Shown: positions 17,677-26,834 of the stretch, piece after piece
Layout of the letters: every line of letters begins with the position of its first letter
Position numbering within the stretch: the stretch's first letter is position 1
Assembly (NCBI GenBank): GCA_903906365.1
Contig: CAIVKC010000044.1
Coordinates: 1 to 64,000 of the forward strand
Reading direction: 5' to 3'
DNA from: an uncultured Bacteroidota bacterium
GTDB taxonomy: Bacteria; Bacteroidota; Bacteroidia; Chitinophagales; Chitinophagaceae
DNA length: 64,000 nt
Notes under the pieces: model-generated
Seen by the model: only the letters and a program-made list of their open reading frames with translations
Told to the model about the DNA's origin: nothing
The model's database searches: none
Made by a program: the position numbers and the translations under genes

Positions 17677-18585
17677 TCAGGCCTCCAGCCAGGGTTCCGC
17701 CTGCCGGTATTTCACTTCGTAGATCCAGTAAAGCAGGAGGACACCCGAAAGGGTGATGGCCAGGTTGAAAACTGAACCCTCCAAACCGAATGCCCCGCCT
17801 GTGAGGATTTCATCGCCCCGGAATTCTGGCTGAAGCAGGGATCTGAATGCAAGTCCGCTCACCCTGAAGCCCAGCAGGGGCCCCTGTAAAAAATTCCATC
17901 CAATATGAAAGCATATCGAAAACCAAAGATTTCTGGTATAGGTGTAGTTGATGCCCAGTAATATACCCACCAAAAAAATATTGACCATGGGAATTAAACC
18001 ATAGGCTTCATTGCTGAGGTGCGCCAGTGTAAACAGGAGGGCGGAAAGGGAAAGAGCCACCCATTTATTGAAAGAGGTAAGCAGGTTGGAGAGTATATAC
18101 CCCCTGAATACCATTTCTTCTCCCAGGGCGACCATGACCATAATACCCAGCGATATAAACAGGGAGGAAGGGTCGAAATCCATATCAGTCCACCTGAGGT
18201 GCCCGGTGACATACATCACAAGAGATCCCAGGCCGGCCAGCACGAGGGCCAGCAAAAAACCTGAGGCCGCATCGCTTCCGTGGTTTTTCCAGCGCAAACC
18301 CAAACTTAGGATGGATTTGCGGTCCACCATTTTCCGGAAGAGCCATACCGATAGCAGGCTGGAAACCAGCGCAAGCAAAGTCGATATCCAAAGCAGTTCT
18401 CCTTTCAACAGGGCTGCAACGTCGGGCATCTTTCCTTTTTGAATGTCCTCTTTTTTGATCAGGGCCACCCCCAGTCCCGCTACAATAGCCACAGTCAGGG
18501 TCAACAGTGCAAAAAACAGGACAAAAAGCAGGACACGAAGCCAGCCAGGGCCGATCAATGGTTTTTTGTTATTGGTTTCTTTCAT
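17677..18585 (-). CDS. CPBP family intramembrane metalloprotease
   Basis: A 302-residue polytopic membrane protein with the CAAX-protease (CPBP/Abi) motifs: GEEMVFRG (motif 1, paired glutamates and arginine), FTLAHL (motif 2, histidine) and a later HIGWN (motif 3). The natural substrate is unknown; relatives process prenylated proteins or peptides or support bacteriocin immunity. ATG 18585 is preferred over an upstream start at 18624. It is divergent from pepT. Confidence 0.85.
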   Translation of the reverse strand: MKETNNKKPLIGPGWLRVLLFVLFFALLTLTVAIVAGLGVALIKKEDIQKGKMPDVAALLKGELLWISTLLALVSSLLSVWLFRKMVDRKSILSLGLRWKNHGSDAASGFLLALVLAGLGSLVMYVTGHLRWTDMDFDPSSLFISLGIMVMVALGEEMVFRGYILSNLLTSFNKWVALSLSALLFTLAHLSNEAYGLIPMVNIFLVGILLGINYTYTRNLWFSICFHIGWNFLQGPLLGFRVSGLAFRSLLQPEFRGDEILTGGAFGLEGSVFNLAITLSGVLLLYWIYEVKYRQAEPWLEA

Positions 18586-18670
18586 ATAAGTCCTGAGGTT
18601 ACTAATTTTTTGGAATCCTCGCAAAGTTTCTCAATGTTTGTGTTTCAAAAGACCAACTTAAGAGTCCGCC

Positions 18671-19918
18671 ATGATGCAAAGTTACAGTTTTACCGTTGCA
18701 GATAGATTTATGAGATATGTCCGCATAGACACCCAGAGCGATCCGTTTTCTAAAACAGCCCCTTCCACTGAAAAACAAAAGAACCTCGGGCGCATGCTGG
18801 TCAGCGAGCTGAACGAAATGGGCCTTTCAGACGCCTGTTTGGATGAATATGGCTATGTATACGCCACCCTGCCGGGCAATTCGACTAAAAAGATTCCGGT
18901 GATTTGTTTTTGTGCCCATATGGATACGGCCCCGGACTGCAGTGGCAGGGAGGTTCGTCCCATTTTACACAGGCATTATGACGGATCTGATATCATCCTG
19001 CCGGATGATCCCGGGCAGGTCATATCCACCACCGATCATCCCTACCTGAAAAGTAAAATAGGCGACGATATTATAACCGCATCCGGAACCACCCTGCTGG
19101 GCGCAGATGATAAAGCGGGAATCGCAATCATTATGGATGCCATAGAGTACCTGAGAGCCCATCCCCAACTCAGACACGGGGATATCCGGATCCTGTTTAC
19201 GCCCGACGAAGAAATTGGAAGGGGCGTGGATCATATTGACATGCAAAAACTGGGGGCCGATTTCGGGTATACGCTGGATGCCGGTGAACTGGGTTCCTAT
19301 GAGGATGAAACCTTTTCGGCAGACGGTGTGACCATTGTCATTCATGGTATAGCAGCGCATCCCGGATACGCAAAGGACAAAATGGTGAATGCCATTAAGG
19401 TTGCCTCTGCATTTATTGATTACCTGCCCCGTGGTGAATGGTCTCCTGAGACCACAGAAGGACGTTTTGGTTTTGTTCATCCGGTACATATGGAAGGAAA
19501 TGCGGAAAAAGTGACCTTGCAGTTTATTATCCGTGATTTTATTACAGCCAGGCTGGCTGCCTACGAGGATTCCCTGCGTGATAAGCTGGAGGAGGTGTTG
19601 CGCAAAACACCCGGTGCCAGGGCCGATTTTTCCGTCCAGCAGCAGTACCGTAACATGAAAGAGGTGCTCGATTTGCATCCCCGGGTTTCCGAATATGCCC
19701 ACCAGGCCATTGCCAGGGCCGGAGTGGAGCTGAAGCGCTCCAGTGCCAGGGGTGGGACGGATGGATCCAGGCTTTCCTTTATGGGACTACCCTGTCCCAA
19801 TCTATTCACCGGGGAGATGGCCTTCCATGGTAAACATGAATATGTAAGTGTCCAGGATATGCAAAAAAGCGTTGAGACGCTGGTACACCTGGCCATGATC
19901 TGGGAGGAAAGGGGATAG
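18671..19918 (+). CDS. pepT: Peptidase T (tripeptide aminopeptidase)
   Basis: A 415-residue cytosolic di-zinc exopeptidase of the M20 family that removes the N-terminal residue of tripeptides. Metal ligands and catalytic residues are visible: H83 and D85 in CAHMDT, D146 in GADDKAG, E180 and E181 in FTPDEEIG, D203 in LDAGELG and the late histidine in HGKHEY. The length is normal. Two ATGs are adjacent at 18671 and 18674. Confidence 0.95.
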   Translation: MMQSYSFTVADRFMRYVRIDTQSDPFSKTAPSTEKQKNLGRMLVSELNEMGLSDACLDEYGYVYATLPGNSTKKIPVICFCAHMDTAPDCSGREVRPILHRHYDGSDIILPDDPGQVISTTDHPYLKSKIGDDIITASGTTLLGADDKAGIAIIMDAIEYLRAHPQLRHGDIRILFTPDEEIGRGVDHIDMQKLGADFGYTLDAGELGSYEDETFSADGVTIVIHGIAAHPGYAKDKMVNAIKVASAFIDYLPRGEWSPETTEGRFGFVHPVHMEGNAEKVTLQFIIRDFITARLAAYEDSLRDKLEEVLRKTPGARADFSVQQQYRNMKEVLDLHPRVSEYAHQAIARAGVELKRSSARGGTDGSRLSFMGLPCPNLFTGEMAFHGKHEYVSVQDMQKSVETLVHLAMIWEERG

Positions 19919-19951
19919 CCTTTGCCGGGGCCATGAGGGTTTTCCCGACCT

Positions 19952-20935
19952 TTACGAGACCAAGGCCTTTTGATGTAGAATGGAGGAGATGATCTTATCT
20001 GCATGATCCCGGGAATTTTCAATAAACCACAGGTGGGTATTCATGCCGCCGCAAACTACCCCCGCCAGGTATATATGACCAATGTTGGTTTCCATGGTAT
20101 CCGGATTATAGGAAGGCTCCTTTTTTTCATCGGGGGATAGCTGAATGCCCAATTGCTGCAAAAAGGAAAAATTCGGCTGGTAACCGGTCAGCGCAATCAC
20201 ATAATCGTTGGGAATGGTTATCACTCCGTCGGGGGTATCAATATCCACTTCCCTTTCCCGGATCTCTTTGAGGGTGCTGTTGAAATAGGCCTTAACGGAT
20301 CCTTCTTTGATCCTGTTTTCAATATCGGGTTTTACCCAGTATTTGACCCTGTTTCCTATGGCCGGCCCCCGTACGATCATGGTAACTTCTGCGCCTTTTC
20401 GCAGCGTTTCGAGGGCTGCATCCACCGCCGAATTGCTGGCCCCGACCACCACTACTTTTTCCATGGCATAAAAATGGGGCTCCTTATAGTAGTGTGTTAC
20501 TTTGGGAAGGTTTTCTCCGGGTATTTGTAAATTCACCGGAATATCATAAAATCCGGTGGCTATAATCAGGTTGCCGGCGGTGTACTTCTGTCTTGGGGTT
20601 TCTACCTCAAACCCTCCGTTTTCTGCACCCCGGACTGCTGTTACCGGCTCCTGCAGGTGTATGTCCAGCCGGTTGGAAACGGCTACCCGCCGGTAATATT
20701 CCAGGGCTTCGTTGCGGGTGGGTTTTATATTATTGCTTACAAAAGGGATGCCTCCGATCTCGATTTTTTCAGAAGTGGAAAAAAAAGTCATGTTCAGAGG
20801 GTAATTGTACAGCGAGTTAACCAGGCATCCTTTTTCCAGGATGAGGTAGGAGAGGCCTGCTTTTTTTGCTGCCAGGCCGCAGGAAATGCCGATGGGACCG
20901 CCTCCGACTATGATGATATCGTATTTTGTTGTCAT
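19952..20935 (-). CDS. ypdA: YpdA-type putative bacillithiol disulfide reductase
   Basis: A 327-residue FAD/NADPH oxidoreductase. It opens with DIIIVGGGPIGISCGLAAKKAG and has LILEKG, YPLNMTFFSTSEKIEIGG, and a second nucleotide-binding segment VVVGASNSAVDAALE. This order matches YpdA/Bdr, which reduces bacillithiol disulfide. ATG 20935 puts the Rossmann strand at the N-terminus; an upstream start at 21028 adds 31 residues with no family support. It is divergent from the SPFH gene. Confidence 0.85.
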   Translation of the reverse strand: MTTKYDIIIVGGGPIGISCGLAAKKAGLSYLILEKGCLVNSLYNYPLNMTFFSTSEKIEIGGIPFVSNNIKPTRNEALEYYRRVAVSNRLDIHLQEPVTAVRGAENGGFEVETPRQKYTAGNLIIATGFYDIPVNLQIPGENLPKVTHYYKEPHFYAMEKVVVVGASNSAVDAALETLRKGAEVTMIVRGPAIGNRVKYWVKPDIENRIKEGSVKAYFNSTLKEIREREVDIDTPDGVITIPNDYVIALTGYQPNFSFLQQLGIQLSPDEKKEPSYNPDTMETNIGHIYLAGVVCGGMNTHLWFIENSRDHADKIISSILHQKALVS

Positions 20936-21041
20936 AAGTGTTGCGCTATAGGGCGAAGTTATTAATTCTGGGCCTGAAGATGGTGGTTTTGTCCTCACGG
21001 GTCTGACAAAAAGTGGTACATTCATCACAAATTAATATATC

Positions 21042-21968
21042 ATGGAACAATTGATTCCTTTTTGGTGGATTATAGCCCTGATCCTCTTTGTATTCAGTGG
21101 CCTGGTGACGGTTAACCAGGGCTACATCAATGTGATCACGATGTTTGGAAAATACCGCCGGATCATGCTGCCCGGACTCAATTTCAAAATCCCCCTGCTG
21201 GAAACGGTGGCCAAGCGCATCAGCATCCAAAACCGTTCGGTAGAGCTCGAATTCCAGGCGGTGACAGCCGATCAGGCCAATGTTTATTTCAAAAGCATGC
21301 TTTTGTATGCTGTACAGAACGCAGAGGAGGAAACTATTAAGAAAGTGGCCTTCAAATTCATCAGCGATAAGGAACTTATGCAGGCACTCACCAGGACCAT
21401 CGAAGGAAGTATTCGGGCCTTTGTGGCCACCAAAAAGCAGGCAGAGATCCTGGGTCTGAGAAAGGAAATCGTAGAGTTCGTCAAGGATCAGATCGACCAT
21501 TCCCTCGAAGAATGGGGTTACCACCTGCTGGATCTTCAGATCAACGACATCACTTTTGATCAGGCCATTATTGATTCCATGAGCAAGGTAGTGGCCAGTA
21601 ATAATCTCAAGGCGGCTGCAGAAAATGAGGGCCAGGCCCTGCTGATCACCAAGACCAAAGCCGCCGAGGCGGAAGGAAACGCCATCAAGATATCGGCGGA
21701 GGCGGAACGGGAAGCCGCCAGACTCCGCGGACAGGGCGTAGCCCTGTTTCGGGAAGAAGTGGCCCGGGGAATGAGTGAAGCGGCCGAACAAATGAAAAAA
21801 GCGAACCTGGACACCAATGTGATCCTGTTCAGCATGTGGACAGAAGCCGTCAAGAATTTTGCGGAGGTGGGTAAAGGCAATATCATCTTTTTGGATGGAA
21901 GTGCTGAGGGCATGGAAAAAACCATGCGCCAGATACAGGCCCTGATGCTCAAGTCCAGCGGAACCTAG
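21042..21968 (+). CDS. SPFH/Band 7 domain protein
   Basis: A 308-residue membrane-anchored protein with one N-terminal transmembrane segment (about residues 6-24) and an SPFH domain (GYINVITMFGKYRRIMLPGLNFKIP cut into its usual short blocks). A C-terminal coiled, alanine- and glutamate-rich stretch (TKAAEAEGNAIKISAEAEREAA) likely drives oligomerisation. Such proteins build membrane microdomains or scaffold proteases. No NfeD partner is adjacent, so its client is unknown. Confidence 0.85.
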   Translation: MEQLIPFWWIIALILFVFSGLVTVNQGYINVITMFGKYRRIMLPGLNFKIPLLETVAKRISIQNRSVELEFQAVTADQANVYFKSMLLYAVQNAEEETIKKVAFKFISDKELMQALTRTIEGSIRAFVATKKQAEILGLRKEIVEFVKDQIDHSLEEWGYHLLDLQINDITFDQAIIDSMSKVVASNNLKAAAENEGQALLITKTKAAEAEGNAIKISAEAEREAARLRGQGVALFREEVARGMSEAAEQMKKANLDTNVILFSMWTEAVKNFAEVGKGNIIFLDGSAEGMEKTMRQIQALMLKSSGT

Positions 21969-22101
21969 CCCGGGTGGGTGGCCAGGGGTTTCCTAAAAAT
22001 GGTCACCGGCGGAATTCCTGCCGCAGATGGCTTCTAAACGGTAGTCCGCAGGACAACCCCGGGAAGGTATCCACATACTTTAGCATTTTGTTAAAAAATA
22101 G

Positions 22102-22136
22102 TTGGGGTAAGGAAGCGTTATAGTTCTATATCTTTA
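22102..22136 (+). promoter_or_regulatory. Candidate promoter of exbB-exbD
   Basis: TTGG at 22102-22105, 23 bases, then TATCTTTA at 22129-22136, one base off the -7 consensus. It lies 26 bases before the exbB ATG. Confidence 0.35.
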
Positions 22137-22162
22137 CTGTTCTTCATTAAAATGCATATTGG

Positions 22163-22870
22163 ATGAATTTATATTTCCTGCAGATCGTTATTGATTCGGC
22201 AAAATTCAAGGACAGTCTGGTACGTGCAGCCCAGTTGGGTGCCCCCGCCCCGAAAGTCAGTTTATGGGACTTACTGGAAAAAGGGGGTATCCTGATGATA
22301 CCATTGGCACTGTTGCTGGTTATCGCCATTTATGTCTTTACCGAAAGGGTAATTTATATCCGGAAAGCCTCCCGAGTCGATGAGAATTTCATGAATATCA
22401 TCCGCGATCATATTATCAACAGCAATGTATCGGCCGCCAGGTCCCTGTCCAAAAACACCAATAATCCCGTAGCGAGAATCATTGATAAAGGTATTCAGCG
22501 AATCGGCAAGCCCATCGATTCCATTGAAAAAAGTATGGAAAATGTGGGTAAGCTGGAAATGTATAAGATGGAAAGGAATCTCAATATACTGTCCCTGATT
22601 GCAGGCATTGCTCCGATGTTCGGATTCCTGGGCACCATTTTCGGGATGTTCCAGTTGTTTTTCAAATTGGCATCAACGGGTGAGTTTACTATTCAGTCCA
22701 TGGCCGATGGTATCTATACCAAGCTGATTACCTCTGCGGTGGGTCTGATCATTGGTCTGCTGGCCTATATTGCCTTCAATTACCTCAATACCCAAATTGA
22801 TAAAACAGCCAACCGAATGGAAGCTGCCAGCGCGGAGTTTGTGGATATTTTGCAGGAGCCAACCCGGTAA
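22163..22870 (+). CDS. exbB: MotA/TolQ/ExbB proton channel protein
   Basis: A 235-residue inner-membrane protein with three hydrophobic segments (about 47-65, 143-165, 185-210) and the ExbB/TolQ core IAGIAPMFGFLGTIFGMFQLF plus GIYTKLITSAVGL. With ExbD it couples the proton gradient to TonB or Tol work at the outer membrane. The exbD gene follows after 82 bases. No TonB gene is in the window. Confidence 0.9.
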   Translation: MNLYFLQIVIDSAKFKDSLVRAAQLGAPAPKVSLWDLLEKGGILMIPLALLLVIAIYVFTERVIYIRKASRVDENFMNIIRDHIINSNVSAARSLSKNTNNPVARIIDKGIQRIGKPIDSIEKSMENVGKLEMYKMERNLNILSLIAGIAPMFGFLGTIFGMFQLFFKLASTGEFTIQSMADGIYTKLITSAVGLIIGLLAYIAFNYLNTQIDKTANRMEAASAEFVDILQEPTR

Positions 22871-22952
22871 GGGGATGCTCCACCGGAGGTAACTAAGGGA
22901 GAATACAAGCGTAAAGGAACAAATTTCAAGTTTTAAATTAGCCATTCAAAGT

Positions 22953-23357
22953 ATGAACATACGCAAAAGATTGAAGACCCATGCTGAAGTCCACACCGGG
23001 CCTCTGAATGATATCCTTTTCATTTTGCTGATGTTTTTCCTGATTGCTTCCACATTGGCCAATCCCAATGTCATCAAGCTTTCCCAGCCAAAGGCAAAAA
23101 GTGATACCAAGGCCAAGCAAAATGTAGTGGTCAATATCGATGCTAACGGGCAGTTCATTGTAAATGGAAAACATATCCTGGTTCAGAACCTCCGCCAGGA
23201 ATTACAGCCTTTCATAGCCAAAGACACCAACCAGGCTACCATCGCCATCAATGCCGATAAATCCGTGCCCATTGACGAAGTAGTGGCTGTGATGCGCGTG
23301 GCAAGGGATTTGGGCGCCCGCTCGGTCCTGATGGTGGATAAAAACAGCAATCCATAG
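22953..23357 (+). CDS. exbD: ExbD/TolR family biopolymer transport protein
   Basis: A 134-residue partner of the upstream ExbB. It has a short cytoplasmic start, a single transmembrane helix (DILFILLMFFLIASTLANP) whose aspartate is the conserved proton-path residue, and a periplasmic domain ending with the usual VPIDEVVAVMRVARDLGA. The small gap after exbB supports one transcript. Confidence 0.9.
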   Translation: MNIRKRLKTHAEVHTGPLNDILFILLMFFLIASTLANPNVIKLSQPKAKSDTKAKQNVVVNIDANGQFIVNGKHILVQNLRQELQPFIAKDTNQATIAINADKSVPIDEVVAVMRVARDLGARSVLMVDKNSNP

Positions 23358-23399
23358 CCGGCCGGTGCCCTTAGGTTGACGCTTTTTCCCCCAAAATAT

Positions 23400-24737
23400 T
23401 TATAGCTGAATGTGCACCCTGGCAGCAAGGAGGCTGACCGGGCCGCGGTCCTTATTGTAGGCCGGATGAGCAACATACTGATAGTCCAGGGTGACAAATA
23501 CTGTACTGAGCAGTTTAAGCTGGTAAAATAATTCGGCGGATGCCTCCCTGCCATAATTGGGCAGTTTACCGTCTCCGATCATGAAACCATATCCTCCGTT
23601 GTTCAGGAAATTACGATGACCCTCGGATATCCCATTGGTAAGCAGGGCCAGGCCGATATTGTCCTCGGGCCTATTCCATCCGATACCGTAAATGCGAAGG
23701 CCACCGCTCAGGGAATTATCTATTTCGGCAAAGGCCCAGGTGGCCGTTTTTCCGTCGTTCCATCCATACCTGAAAAATGCCCGGACTGACCGGGAAATCT
23801 CCTGGTCCGCGCTGATACCCAACCCGGTCTTTTTGCCACCATACCCCTTGCCATAAATAACATCCATGCTGGTATCGGTGCCATTGAGTTTGGATTGAAC
23901 AACCTGGTTGTAATCCGGGGCCTTGGTCGTGTTTAAGAAACCCAGCAGCCGAAGGGTTCCCTTGTGATCATGCAGGGTGAATCTTTTTTCCACTTCTATG
24001 GTCTCCCCGTTGGTCTTTCTGTAATGCCAGTCCAGGTCCGGTCCGTTGGCATAGGTGGGTTCCAGGGCTGTACCTGCCCGGAAAGTCCATCCGGGGATCA
24101 CATATTCTACCACCAGGCCATAGGTATACCCCCGGGTGTTGGCGGCATAGTCGTAGGCGCCATTGTTCATCAAAGCCCAGTTCATAAAATCCGACCTCGG
24201 GTCGTGGCTCAGCAGGTTGTTATCGAAAAAATCAGCCACGCCGAACTTGCCGGCGTTGATGGTGATGCGGGATACAGATACCTTTTCTCTTATATGGTTG
24301 ATATCATCTTCCACCTCCTCAAAATGTTCCCTGTCCAGGCTGATGTGCTGCCGCAGAAAAATCCGGCCAATATATACCACAGGTTCCGGATTTCCGATCC
24401 GGAAGGTTTCTCCATTGGTAAATCCGGCGATACCCAGGGCATTGCTCACCCCCTTGCCGCCCGCCATTTCAGGATTAACATACAGGGAGGCGCCCTTCCA
24501 GAGTTTCCTGCCCAAAAACAGGGTGGTGGTGACTGAATAGGCCCTTTCACTGCTATCCTTCAGGCTGTTCCTTCCTGCATAGGGGGAATGGAAATGACCA
24601 TGCCCCTGACCGATGCCCGTGAACTGGAAATGGTATGACCATCCCGAATCCTTGATCAGGGAATGATCATCCTTTCCCTGTGCCATTAAAACAAGGGGAA
24701 AGAAAACAGCGGTATAAAGGGATATATATCTGCGCAT
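23400..24737 (-). CDS. Carbohydrate porin, OprB family
   Basis: A 445-residue outer-membrane protein with a signal peptide (RRYISLYTAVFFPLVLMAQ) and alternating strands. The family block GKFGVADFFDNNLLSHDPRS is followed by MNWALMNNGAYDYAANTRG. OprB-type porins pass sugars. The strands continue to the C-terminus (AARVHIQL). ATG 24737 is chosen because the -7 box lies across the alternative TTG at 24758. Confidence 0.8.
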   Translation of the reverse strand: MRRYISLYTAVFFPLVLMAQGKDDHSLIKDSGWSYHFQFTGIGQGHGHFHSPYAGRNSLKDSSERAYSVTTTLFLGRKLWKGASLYVNPEMAGGKGVSNALGIAGFTNGETFRIGNPEPVVYIGRIFLRQHISLDREHFEEVEDDINHIREKVSVSRITINAGKFGVADFFDNNLLSHDPRSDFMNWALMNNGAYDYAANTRGYTYGLVVEYVIPGWTFRAGTALEPTYANGPDLDWHYRKTNGETIEVEKRFTLHDHKGTLRLLGFLNTTKAPDYNQVVQSKLNGTDTSMDVIYGKGYGGKKTGLGISADQEISRSVRAFFRYGWNDGKTATWAFAEIDNSLSGGLRIYGIGWNRPEDNIGLALLTNGISEGHRNFLNNGGYGFMIGDGKLPNYGREASAELFYQLKLLSTVFVTLDYQYVAHPAYNKDRGPVSLLAARVHIQL

Positions 24738-24755
24738 AGAATAAGAAAAACTGCG

Positions 24756-24763
24756 CAAAAGTA
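24756..24763 (-). promoter_or_regulatory. -7 box of the porin gene
   Basis: The minus strand reads TACTTTTG from 24763 to 24756, a perfect -7 match 18 bases before ATG 24737. No good -33 element was seen. Confidence 0.45.
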
Positions 24764-24791
24764 GATTGGAAGCAAAGCCCGGCCAAATTAA

Positions 24792-25679
24792 TTATAGCAA
24801 CCATGTTGCTTTTAGCATGCGGTGTTTGCCCTGCATATCCTTTCTGATTTCCACATCGGTAAAACCCAAAAAAGAAAACAATTCCTTAATATCGGAATGG
24901 AAATTTTCATGTATTTCAGCAAAGACTTTTCCGCCCGGTCTGAGTTTTTTTTTGGCACCAACCGCCATGGCCTCATAAAAGACCAGGGGTGCATGGTCTG
25001 GGGTAAAAAGCGCCTGGTGAGGTTCGAAGTCTACCACATTGGCAAGCATGTCCTGCTTTTCGCTCAAGGGTATATAAGGAGGATTACTTACCAATATGTC
25101 CATCTCGGGCAATGTCTGCCAGGAGCCAGGATCCAGGATATCGAGTTGCTTAAACAGGACTTCTGTCTGATGGGCGGTCGCATTTAACCGGGCCACCTGC
25201 AGGGCCGGCTCACTGATGTCATATCCATACACGAGGCTCCGGGGCCATTTTTTTTTCAGGGCCACCGCTATGCAGCCGCTGCCCGTTCCCAGATCAACAA
25301 CCCTTGGTTCAGCAATATCCGGGTCTGGGCCTTCCCGGAGGATCCATTCCACCAGTTCTTCGGTTTCAGGCCTTGGAATAAGCACGCGTTCATCCACATG
25401 AAATTTCAAGGAGCAGAACCAGGCTTCCTGCAGGACATACTGCACAGGTCTTCCTGCCATAAGTTCGGTGGTGTAGTTGTCCAGGCGCTCCGACTGGGGC
25501 ATGGAAAGTGGAACCTGTTTGTGGATGATGCGGTCAATTTTTTTCCAGCCTGTGACAGATTCCATGACCATGTCGGCGATGGCATTGGCCTCTCTGTCAC
25601 CATAGAGGTCCATTAATCTAAACAATAACCGCTGCCTGGCTGCATGTATAGTCACATGTAAAAGTAAAAGCTTTTTCAT
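24792..25679 (-). CDS. prmC: Peptide chain release factor N5-glutamine methyltransferase
   Basis: A 295-residue SAM-dependent enzyme that methylates the GGQ glutamine of release factors. The SAM-binding segment VVDLGTGSGCIAVALKK and the catalytic NPPY in DILVSNPPYIPLSE are intact. The N-terminal helical domain that recognises the release factor is also present. ATG 25679 is preferred to a TTG at 25691. It is divergent from ribD. Confidence 0.95.
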   Translation of the reverse strand: MKKLLLLHVTIHAARQRLLFRLMDLYGDREANAIADMVMESVTGWKKIDRIIHKQVPLSMPQSERLDNYTTELMAGRPVQYVLQEAWFCSLKFHVDERVLIPRPETEELVEWILREGPDPDIAEPRVVDLGTGSGCIAVALKKKWPRSLVYGYDISEPALQVARLNATAHQTEVLFKQLDILDPGSWQTLPEMDILVSNPPYIPLSEKQDMLANVVDFEPHQALFTPDHAPLVFYEAMAVGAKKKLRPGGKVFAEIHENFHSDIKELFSFLGFTDVEIRKDMQGKHRMLKATWLL

Positions 25680-25763
25680 CCACCGGCGCAAAGGACCGGC
25701 TGAAATTTATGGAGATATACTTACCCGAAGGTCCGTTGCGGGACATCTATGGGTATAAGATTC

Positions 25764-25771
25764 TATATTTG
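25764..25771 (+). promoter_or_regulatory. -7 box of ribD
   Basis: A perfect TATATTTG at 25764-25771 lies 10 bases before ATG 25782 and downstream of an alternative ATG at 25749. The expected start of transcription near 25777 makes the later ATG the real one. Confidence 0.5.
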
Positions 25772-25781
25772 CCTTTATTAT

Positions 25782-26825
25782 ATGCAGTCCCTTCCAGAGT
25801 CCTATATGCACCGTTGTATCGAGCTGGCCTCCCTCGGCGCTGGTTATACCGCTCCCAATCCCATGGTGGGTGCCGTACTGGTTTACGGTGACCGGATCAT
25901 TGGGGAAGGTTACCATGCGGTTTACGGCGGCCCCCATGCTGAAGTGGTTTGTATCGGTTCTGTAAAGGCCGTAGACCAGCCGTTGATCGCCCGGTCTACA
26001 CTATATGTTTCCCTGGAGCCCTGTGCCCATTTCGGGAAAACGCCACCCTGCGCAGACCTCATCATAGACAAGGGCATTCCCCGGGTAGTGATCGGATGCA
26101 GGGATCCCTTTGTCCAGGTTAACGGGAGGGGAATTGACAAATTAAAGGCGGCCGGGGTGGAGGTAACAGAAGGGCTTCTGGAAACTGCCTGCCGGGAACT
26201 TAACAAGAGGTTCTTCTGCTTTCAGTCGGAAAAGCGCCCCTATATCATATTGAAATGGGCCCAGAGTCTCAACGGGTGCACTGCCAAAGGGGATTATTCC
26301 CGGGTTCAGATATCCAATCCCTTTTCCAACAGACTGGTGCACCGGTGGCGGGCACAGGAGGCTTCCATACTGGTTGGCACCAATACGGCCCTGCTGGATG
26401 ATCCCGCACTCAGCGTGCGGCATTGGAGCGGGCCCAACCCCATCCGGCTGGTGCTTGACCTCGGGCTGCGCCTGCCGCACTCCCTGCAGGTCTTTGACCG
26501 CAGAATAAAGACCATCGTGTTCAACCGGCAGCTGCACCGGGAAGAAGATAACCTGGTGCACTACCGCCTGCCGACAAATACGCCCCTGCTGGAAAGTCTT
26601 ATGGCGGCCCTTTATGAACTGAAGATTCAAAGTGTCCTGGTGGAAGGCGGCACCAAACTGCATCAGACTTTTCTCAACGGAGCCCTGTGGGATGAGGTCC
26701 GGGTGATAGAAAATGACCAGCTGTTCCTGGAAGACGGAATCAAAGCTCCTGTAATCAGCGCAGGATCGCTTCAGGGAAAAGACAGGCTTCAGTCCGATCA
26801 GATCTATTATTTCAAAAAATCCTAA
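25782..26825 (+). CDS. ribD: Bifunctional riboflavin deaminase/reductase RibD
   Basis: A 347-residue two-domain enzyme for the second and third steps of riboflavin synthesis. The N-terminal deaminase shows PNPMVGAVLV, the zinc ligand motif GGPHAEV and EPCAHFGKTPPCADLI. The C-terminal reductase opens PYIILKWAQSLNG and ends with LVEGGTKLHQTFL. No other riboflavin gene is nearby. An EamA transporter follows after nine bases. Confidence 0.95.
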   Translation: MQSLPESYMHRCIELASLGAGYTAPNPMVGAVLVYGDRIIGEGYHAVYGGPHAEVVCIGSVKAVDQPLIARSTLYVSLEPCAHFGKTPPCADLIIDKGIPRVVIGCRDPFVQVNGRGIDKLKAAGVEVTEGLLETACRELNKRFFCFQSEKRPYIILKWAQSLNGCTAKGDYSRVQISNPFSNRLVHRWRAQEASILVGTNTALLDDPALSVRHWSGPNPIRLVLDLGLRLPHSLQVFDRRIKTIVFNRQLHREEDNLVHYRLPTNTPLLESLMAALYELKIQSVLVEGGTKLHQTFLNGALWDEVRVIENDQLFLEDGIKAPVISAGSLQGKDRLQSDQIYYFKKS

Positions 26826-26834
26826 AGATCTGAG

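Noticed and set aside
24738-24758. Upstream TTG start for the porin
   Set aside because: It sits on the -7 box; the later ATG opens directly with the signal peptide.
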